Positions 59,607 through 64,000 of a DNA stretch of 64,000 nucleotides are shown piece after piece (the stretch's first letter is position 1; every line of letters starts with the position of its first letter). This stretch comes from Sciscionella marina DSM 45152 (GTDB lineage: Bacteria; Actinomycetota; Actinomycetes; Mycobacteriales; Pseudonocardiaceae). The notes beneath the pieces are model-generated. The model was not told the origin of the DNA, searched no databases, and was given only the letters and a program-made list of their open reading frames with translations. The stretch covers positions 267,163 through 331,162 of the forward strand of contig NZ_KB905425.1 of NCBI RefSeq assembly GCF_000379465.1, given 5' to 3'. The position numbers and the translations under genes were made by a program.

Positions 59607-59708
59607 GCACAGTTTCAGAAAATAAACGCGGTTTCCGTAAATAGGAAACAATTCAGCTCTGCGCGAAAACTATTGCCGGTCAGGCGGTTCGGGTGATGAT
59701 CTGGGTGC

Positions 59709-59960
59709 ATGGCGGAAAATCGACACGCACTCGTACTGCACCTCGCCGGTGTAGCCGAGCCCATGCTGATCGAGCTGGGTGAGGAATTATCCGGCGAACT
59801 GCCGGATAAATTGGCCGCGAAATTGCTCGCCGGAGAGATCGAGGCCATCACGGCCGCGAACGGTGCGCGCATCGTGGTCAATTTCTCTCATGTCGTCGCC
59901 GCGCACGTGGATATCGCGCCACCGCTCGGGCAGATCTACGGCTCGCCCTCACGGCGTTAG
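59709..59960 (+). CDS. Small conserved-looking protein of unknown function
   Basis: 83 residues: MAENRHALVLHLAGVAEPMLIEL, an acidic helix (GEELSGELPDKLAAKLLAGEIEAI) and a strand-rich end (GARIVVNFSHVVAAHVDI). No signal or membrane segment. About 100 bp after glfT1 and overlapping the convergent EspG-like gene by four bases. Coding is supported by a continuous frame and balanced residues but I do not recognise a family. Confidence 0.5.
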   Translation: MAENRHALVLHLAGVAEPMLIELGEELSGELPDKLAAKLLAGEIEAITAANGARIVVNFSHVVAAHVDIAPPLGQIYGSPSRR

Positions 59961-60712
59961 CTCGTGAGTTGTTCGTGCATCGCGTGCAGCCGGCGGGTGA
60001 AGTCCTCCCGGGGCAGCGGCGCACAGAACACGTGGCGGCTGGCGCCCCGGTACTCGGTGCTGCGCGACCAGCGGCCGAGGTCGGTGTCCACATAGACGAG
60101 CGGCTCCTCGGTGCGTCGGGCACGTCCGAGGGCATCGCGCAGTTCGAGCACGATCTGCCCGCCGCCGACCTGCTCGCGTGCCATGAGCTCGTCCCAGAGC
60201 TGGTGTGACCAGCCCGTTGTCGAGTGCGCGCTGCGCAGGTAGCCCGATGGTCCGGCCCGCTCGTCGTGGAACGGCACGGAGAACGGTTTGAAGCGGGCGG
60301 GCGGATGCGCGGGCAGCGCGGCGACCAGGGCCTCCGGAAGCCGGGAGAAGTGGGTCTGGCGCAGCGTGATGGTCCCGTCCTCGCGGACCGCAACGATCGC
60401 CTCCTTGGCACGTGCACAGGCGAGGACGTAACGGACTTCCTCGTGCACGTGGATCATCGCTACATAGCTGGTTTCCGGATGCGCCAAGCAGCGGAGGCTG
60501 TCCTCGAACTCGCGGTCGAGCACGCCCGCTCGCTCGTAGATGGGCAGCGCGGCGGTCTCCGGGTCGAGCACCCGGTTTTCCTCGGCCTGTTCGGCGTCGG
60601 TGAGCCAGAGTGCGCTCGGCGCGAGCCCGAACGGCAGCTCGCCGAGCCCGGATCTGCGCAGTACGCGCTCGAGGGCCTTCTCCGACATGGAGAGGTCACC
60701 CGGCAGCGCCAT
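59957..60712 (-). CDS. EspG-like type VII secretion chaperone (cassette C)
   Basis: 251 residues from ATG at 60712; a start at MSEKALERVL eight residues later is also possible. EKALERVLRRSGLGELPFGL and RAGVLDREFEDSLRCLAHPETSYVAMIHV follow the EspG family pattern, and the C-terminus (HVFCAPLPREDFTRRLHAMHEQL) is typical of longer EspG-like proteins. It is the last gene of the third cassette and is more divergent from the two left copies than those are from each other. Cytosolic chaperone for the adjacent PPE-like product. Confidence 0.8.
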   Translation of the reverse strand: MALPGDLSMSEKALERVLRRSGLGELPFGLAPSALWLTDAEQAEENRVLDPETAALPIYERAGVLDREFEDSLRCLAHPETSYVAMIHVHEEVRYVLACARAKEAIVAVREDGTITLRQTHFSRLPEALVAALPAHPPARFKPFSVPFHDERAGPSGYLRSAHSTTGWSHQLWDELMAREQVGGGQIVLELRDALGRARRTEEPLVYVDTDLGRWSRSTEYRGASRHVFCAPLPREDFTRRLHAMHEQLTS

Positions 60713-60760
60713 GGTCGTCCCCCTGTAGATGCTATGCCGTTGGCTATCCGTGCCGGGGTG

Positions 60761-62053
60761 TCACTCGCCGAGGACCGGGGGCACGGTCGGCGGGAGTTCG
60801 CCGACGATCTGGTCCCCGTGTTCCTCGGTGATCAGGTACGAGGGCGTCTGGTGCTCCTCGTCCTCCTTCTTCCCGCCTGCGCCACCGCCCATCGGCATCC
60901 CGCTGCCGGTGCCGCGCCCGCCGGTGCCGGTGGACGCGGCGCGCGCAGCGGCCTGTTCCGCAGCCGCACCGGCACTCGCGCCGGACTTCGGCCCCGCACC
61001 GGGGCCACCGCCTGAACCGCTCGAACCTCCCGAGCCGGAGCCCGCGCCGCCGAAGCCGCGCGCGGAACCGCCGAAGCCACGCCCGGAGCCGGCCGAGTCC
61101 TCGCCGCCGAGCCCACCGCCGAAGCCGCTGAGCCCACCGAGTGGCACACCCCCGCCTCCGCTGTAGCCACCGGCTCCCGTGTAACCGCCGCCCCCGCCGG
61201 GGAAGCCACCGCCGTAATTGCTCGGCGAATACGGCACATCGCCGCCCCCGATCGAGCTCGGGTCCAGCCGTCCTGGCTGCCTACCCGGTCCGCTCGGATA
61301 GTGCCCGGGATCGGTGTTCCCCGGACCGGGCCCGGAACCACCACCGTGCCCCGGTCCCGGTGTGGAACCGCCGCCACCGCCGGGATTCGGTGGAGCGTCG
61401 TTGTGTCCTCCGCCGCCACCGGAGCCACCACTGCCGCTCTTGTGGCTGCCGCCACCGCCGCCGCCGCCGCTCGGGCCGGAGTACCGGTAGCCACTGCCAC
61501 CGCCGCCCGCCGGGGTGCGCGCGCCTCCGCCGCCACTGTCCCCGCTGCCGCCGGAGCCGCCCGGCTGCTGTTCCGCGATCGGCGGCATGTTCACGTTCGC
61601 CCGGGAAGCGTTGACGTAGTTCGTGTACGCCTCGACGTTCTTCCGGTTCGCCTCCTCGTGCGCCGCCTGCTTGCGCACCACATCGATGGCGGCGAACGGG
61701 TTCAGTCCCGCGGTCGCACCGGTGATCTCCGCCGGGGTCGGTGCGGGCGGAATGTCGACGACGGAACTCTTCACCCGTCCCGCCGCCTCCATCTGATTGC
61801 TCAACATCGTCTGGGCAGCCGCCATCTTGCCGCCGGACTGCTGATAGCGCACCGCGAACCGGGCCGCGAGCGACTTCGCGGAATCGGCGGCCGCCCCGGA
61901 CCACCCCTGCAGATTCTGCGTCTGCCTGGCGATCTCCACCGAACGATCCGGCCAGATATCGGTGAGTTTCTGGCCGCCCTGATGCGCCGGATCCAGCTTG
62001 CTCACATCCGTCGGGGAAAGCTGGGTGTAGATCTGTTTCCCGTCCATGCTCAC
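60761..62053 (-). CDS. PPE-like, extremely Gly-rich type VII secretion-associated protein (cassette C)
   Basis: 430 residues from GTG at 62053. The N-terminal ~165 residues are helical and contain LQGWSGAAADSAKSLAARF, a WxG-containing turn like that of WXG100/PPE proteins, and PPAPTPAEITG. Residues about 165-390 are Gly/Ser/Tyr repeats. The end HQTPSYLITEEHGDQIVG followed by ELPPTVPPVLGE is almost identical to the tails of the two left-hand paralogues although the N-terminus is not. The tail contains YLITE (YxxxE). Secreted or surface-exposed substrate is likely. Confidence 0.72.
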   Translation of the reverse strand: MSMDGKQIYTQLSPTDVSKLDPAHQGGQKLTDIWPDRSVEIARQTQNLQGWSGAAADSAKSLAARFAVRYQQSGGKMAAAQTMLSNQMEAAGRVKSSVVDIPPAPTPAEITGATAGLNPFAAIDVVRKQAAHEEANRKNVEAYTNYVNASRANVNMPPIAEQQPGGSGGSGDSGGGGARTPAGGGGSGYRYSGPSGGGGGGGSHKSGSGGSGGGGGHNDAPPNPGGGGGSTPGPGHGGGSGPGPGNTDPGHYPSGPGRQPGRLDPSSIGGGDVPYSPSNYGGGFPGGGGGYTGAGGYSGGGGVPLGGLSGFGGGLGGEDSAGSGRGFGGSARGFGGAGSGSGGSSGSGGGPGAGPKSGASAGAAAEQAAARAASTGTGGRGTGSGMPMGGGAGGKKEDEEHQTPSYLITEEHGDQIVGELPPTVPPVLGE

Positions 62054-62067
62054 GATTGCCGCCCCCG

Positions 62068-62712
62068 TTATCTCTGCAGTTTCAGATTGGAAATGACCAT
62101 GCCCGCGGCCTGCTTGTCCTTCTCACAAGCTGCGTTCTTGTCCATGTCATACCCGCTGCCGAAGTTGAGCATCACATTGAGGTGGTCGGTAACGCCGAGA
62201 TAGGCGATGCACGTACCACTGTGTCCATTGTCGTCCCTGCGGTCGACGATGACAGCGGGGTATCCCTCGACGGCTAGGGGTTCCCAGGTCTTCTCTTTTT
62301 CCTTCTGCCGGTAGATATCGCTGAGCCCGTTCGGATTAGCCATGCCGAAGTTGATGCCGAGGGTTATGTCTGAATTGCCACTGTCGTCGTAATCGCAGCT
62401 GACCATGAGGCCGTTCGCGACTGGTTCCTTGGCGATGTGGGGCTGTTCGATGCCGAGCTGCTTGGCCTGGTTGGCGTTGAGGATCTTGCAGATCTGGTCC
62501 TTGCTGAGGAATGGTCTCGCATTGAGCGGTTTGGGTACCGGTGGTGCGAGCAGCTTCTGGGGCGTGTCTGAGGCCGGGGCACCGCTGGAGGGGTGCTCGC
62601 TCGTGTTCGCTTCCGGGTTGGGCTTGCCCTCGGTGGGTGCGCCCCCGCAGGCGGCGAGCGTGGCCGTGAGGACGAGAACCGGCACCAGCCCGAGTGGCTT
62701 ACGGGTGTTCAC
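62068..62712 (-). CDS. DUF3558-type lipoprotein (cassette C)
   Basis: 214 residues with signal MNTRKPLGLVPVLVLTATLAAC, lipobox LAAC with Cys22. The mature domain has NARPFLSKDQICKILNANQAKQLGI, LMVSCDYDD, GLSDIYRQKEK (shared with copies A and B) and GTCIAYLG. Its ATG overlaps the stop of the upstream helical gene (ATGA) and the PPE-like gene starts 14 bp after its stop. Membrane-anchored on the outer face; role unknown. Confidence 0.85.
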   Translation of the reverse strand: MNTRKPLGLVPVLVLTATLAACGGAPTEGKPNPEANTSEHPSSGAPASDTPQKLLAPPVPKPLNARPFLSKDQICKILNANQAKQLGIEQPHIAKEPVANGLMVSCDYDDSGNSDITLGINFGMANPNGLSDIYRQKEKEKTWEPLAVEGYPAVIVDRRDDNGHSGTCIAYLGVTDHLNVMLNFGSGYDMDKNAACEKDKQAAGMVISNLKLQR

Positions 62713-63245
62713 AGCCGCCCCTGAAAATCCTTGAACGACACCTGTGCGGAATCCTCCTGGTTGGCATAGGACTTGATCACCGCATCGAGGTGATCACGGT
62801 ACTGTCGCAGCTCGTCGTGTGTCTTATTGACCTCGTCGAGGAGGTCCTGGCCCCACTGGCCGAGCTTGTCCGCATACATCACGCTGCCGTCCGCGTCCTG
62901 CGCGGTGGGCTGTGCTTGAGCGATCCGCTTAGCAGGTTCGATGTCTTGCTGTGCCGCATCCACCATCATGTCCACCTGCTGGCGGTACTTCTTCAGCTCG
63001 CCGAGGCTGCACGTGAGCTGGCCAGCCCCGCCGCCGCCCGGTGAATCGGCCTGGGTTTCGGCCCAGCCGCTGATCTGCTGGTGGTAGGCCTTGTCCACGG
63101 TGTCCATCACCATGCCGTAGACCTGCACCATGGCCGGCGCGTTCTGCGAGTAGTGCAGATGCGTCTGGGTGTACGGGTTGTCCTCCCCGCCGCCAGATGG
63201 CCCCTGGATTTCCGGGCCACTCGTGACCGGCTCGTTCCCCGCCAT
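62709..63245 (-). CDS. Helical type VII-associated protein, first gene of cassette C
   Basis: 178 residues, no signal peptide. Helical throughout: NAPAMVQVYGMVMDTVDKAYHQQISGWAE, LGELKKYRQQVDMMVDAAQQDIEPAKRIAQAQP and LDEVNKTHDELRQYRDHLDAVIKSYANQED. It occupies the same first position as the 138-residue proteins of cassettes A and B and resembles them only in helical design near the C-terminus. Could be a WXG100-like partner. Operon start; the preceding 160 bp separate it from glfT2. Confidence 0.68.
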   Translation of the reverse strand: MAGNEPVTSGPEIQGPSGGGEDNPYTQTHLHYSQNAPAMVQVYGMVMDTVDKAYHQQISGWAETQADSPGGGGAGQLTCSLGELKKYRQQVDMMVDAAQQDIEPAKRIAQAQPTAQDADGSVMYADKLGQWGQDLLDEVNKTHDELRQYRDHLDAVIKSYANQEDSAQVSFKDFQGRL

Positions 63246-63347
63246 ATGGCCCCTCCCGATGATCGCCGCCGACGTGGACGTGTGTGGTCCGCGTCAAGGC
63301 TCCGACGCACAGAATAGCGAGCCGGTTCGGGACGTGAGTACCAGAGT

Positions 63348-63379
63348 CGCCGAGCTCACCCGGCCGGGTGAGCTCGGCG
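63348..63379. terminator. 32-bp perfect palindrome after glfT2
   Basis: CGCCGAGCTCACCCGG (63348-63363) is followed directly by its exact reverse complement (63364-63379). It is 33 bp beyond the glfT2 stop codon, the usual place of a terminator, and upstream of the cassette C promoter region. With no loop and no T-run it might equally be a regulator site. Confidence 0.55.
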
Positions 63380-63411
63380 GTGAATTACGGCCTCAGCGGT
63401 GAACTACAGCC

Positions 63412-64000
63412 CTAACGGTTGTAGAGGCGCTGCCAGTTCTCCCTGCTGGTGAGCTGGGGGAAGGCGTCCCGCCACTCCTGTTTGGCGCGCGGGATCTCCC
63501 GGTGCAGCCTGCGCACGGTGCGGATCCCGGACCGCAGCAGCGCGGCGAACTGGGCGCGGTCCCGGGTGCGGATGCGCACCCCGGTCTGCGAGGCGTCGGT
63601 GACCACGGCGGTCTCGAACTGGGAGATGTGCCACCAGAAGCTCTCATCGGCGGCGATGGTGCCGACGATGCCCTTGCGGCCGGTGATCATGTCGGTCAGG
63701 CGCCGGATGAGCAGCAGCCGCTCGGTGATACCGCGCTTGGTCTTGGGCGGCTGGCCGAGCTGGCGGCCCTCGTAGCCGCGCGGCCGGTGCTGGTCGATGA
63801 CCCGGGGGATGTCGGTGACCGGGTGCTTGACGGTGTCCGGGTACTCCGAGCGCAGTGCACGGATCTCGGCGGCAGCGGAGGCGCCGCCGTCGTAGAGCAC
63901 ATCCGGGCCGGCCAGGAAGTCCTCGGCGGCCTTGATGATGGTCGCGGTGAGTCCGTACTGCATGGTCATCAGGTTGCGCACGATCTGGGCGAGCAGCACC
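63412..64000 (-). CDS. glfT2: Galactofuranosyltransferase GlfT2, C-terminal part (cut by window edge)
   Basis: The last ~195 residues of a longer protein that continues past the right edge. MLLAQIVRNLMTMQYGLTATIIKAAEDFLAGPDVLYDGG, SEYPDTVKHPVTDIP, FWWHISQFETAVVTDASQTGVRIRTRDRAQF and PQLTSRENWQRLYNR match my recollection of the helical C-terminal domain of mycobacterial GlfT2 (Rv3808c). GlfT2 polymerises the galactan chain with alternating beta-1,5/1,6-galactofuranose. The GT-A catalytic domain is outside the window, so identity rests on the tail and the nearby glfT1. Confidence 0.75.
   Translation of the reverse strand, partial: VLLAQIVRNLMTMQYGLTATIIKAAEDFLAGPDVLYDGGASAAAEIRALRSEYPDTVKHPVTDIPRVIDQHRPRGYEGRQLGQPPKTKRGITERLLLIRRLTDMITGRKGIVGTIAADESFWWHISQFETAVVTDASQTGVRIRTRDRAQFAALLRSGIRTVRRLHREIPRAKQEWRDAFPQLTSRENWQRLYNR

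Noticed and set aside
57195-59651. 818-codon minus-strand open frame opposite the galactan export operon
   Set aside because: Runs across three well-supported genes on the plus strand and has no domain of its own.

Overview
The window comes from a high-GC actinomycete, most likely of the order Pseudonocardiales. The evidence is the GC-rich coding sequence with many GTG/TTG starts, actinobacterial versions of rpoB/rpoC, a SenX3-RegX3 two-component pair, mycothiol synthesis (mshA), type VII secretion-associated EspG proteins, and galactofuranosyltransferases GlfT1/GlfT2, which imply an arabinogalactan wall. Species cannot be named from the sequence.

Layout. (1) 1-5593, minus strand: two tandem copies of a four-gene cassette (small helical protein, DUF3558-type lipoprotein, proline/glycine-rich PPE-like protein, EspG-like chaperone); the left one is cut by the window edge. 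A third copy lies at 59957-63245. No ESX core machinery (EccB/C/D/E, MycP) is present. (2) 5847-16259: a block whose gene order follows the M. tuberculosis Rv0486-Rv0498 region (mshA, ybjN, gpmA, senX3, regX3, ppx, a membrane protein, a TIM-barrel protein), interrupted by an aldo-keto reductase and a membrane-anchored protein. A PHO-box-like direct repeat precedes senX3. (3) 16256-25547: alpha/beta hydrolase, SDR, SRPBCC protein, TetR regulator divergent from two tandem cytochromes P450, a TPP-riboswitch-controlled NCS1 transporter divergent from tenA (thiamin precursor salvage), GNAT and acyl-CoA dehydrogenase. (4) 25933-33397: rpoB-rpoC. RpoB carries several changes in the rifampicin pocket, including Asn at the Ser531 (E. 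coli) position. (5) 33661-43213: LLM flavin oxidoreductase, secreted lipase, clpB with a perfect HAIR operator, PPOX-fold protein, flavohaemoglobin, and an ABC-F ATPase behind an attenuator-like leader. (6) 43261-49962: membrane protein, orphan histidine kinase, and an operon of two dynamin-like GTPases flanking a GrpE-like protein, followed by a DxDxDG-repeat protein. (7) 50357-55514: pckG, a retron-type reverse transcriptase with a structured upstream region, LysE exporter, second LLM oxidoreductase. (8) 55516-64000: coiled-coil protein, GT29-like protein, galactan export (Wzm/Wzt) and GlfT1, the third type VII-associated cassette, and the 3' part of glfT2.

A dispersed repeat of about 160-210 bp occurs three times (about 11895, 36176, 41316); two copies have inverted ends that differ between copies in a compensatory way. 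No tRNA, rRNA, CRISPR array or transposase gene was recognised. Strongest leads: the multicopy type VII cassette with its shared C-terminal tail, the retron-like reverse transcriptase, the ABC-F leader, the altered RpoB pocket, the dynamin/GrpE-like operon, and the paired-end repeat family.
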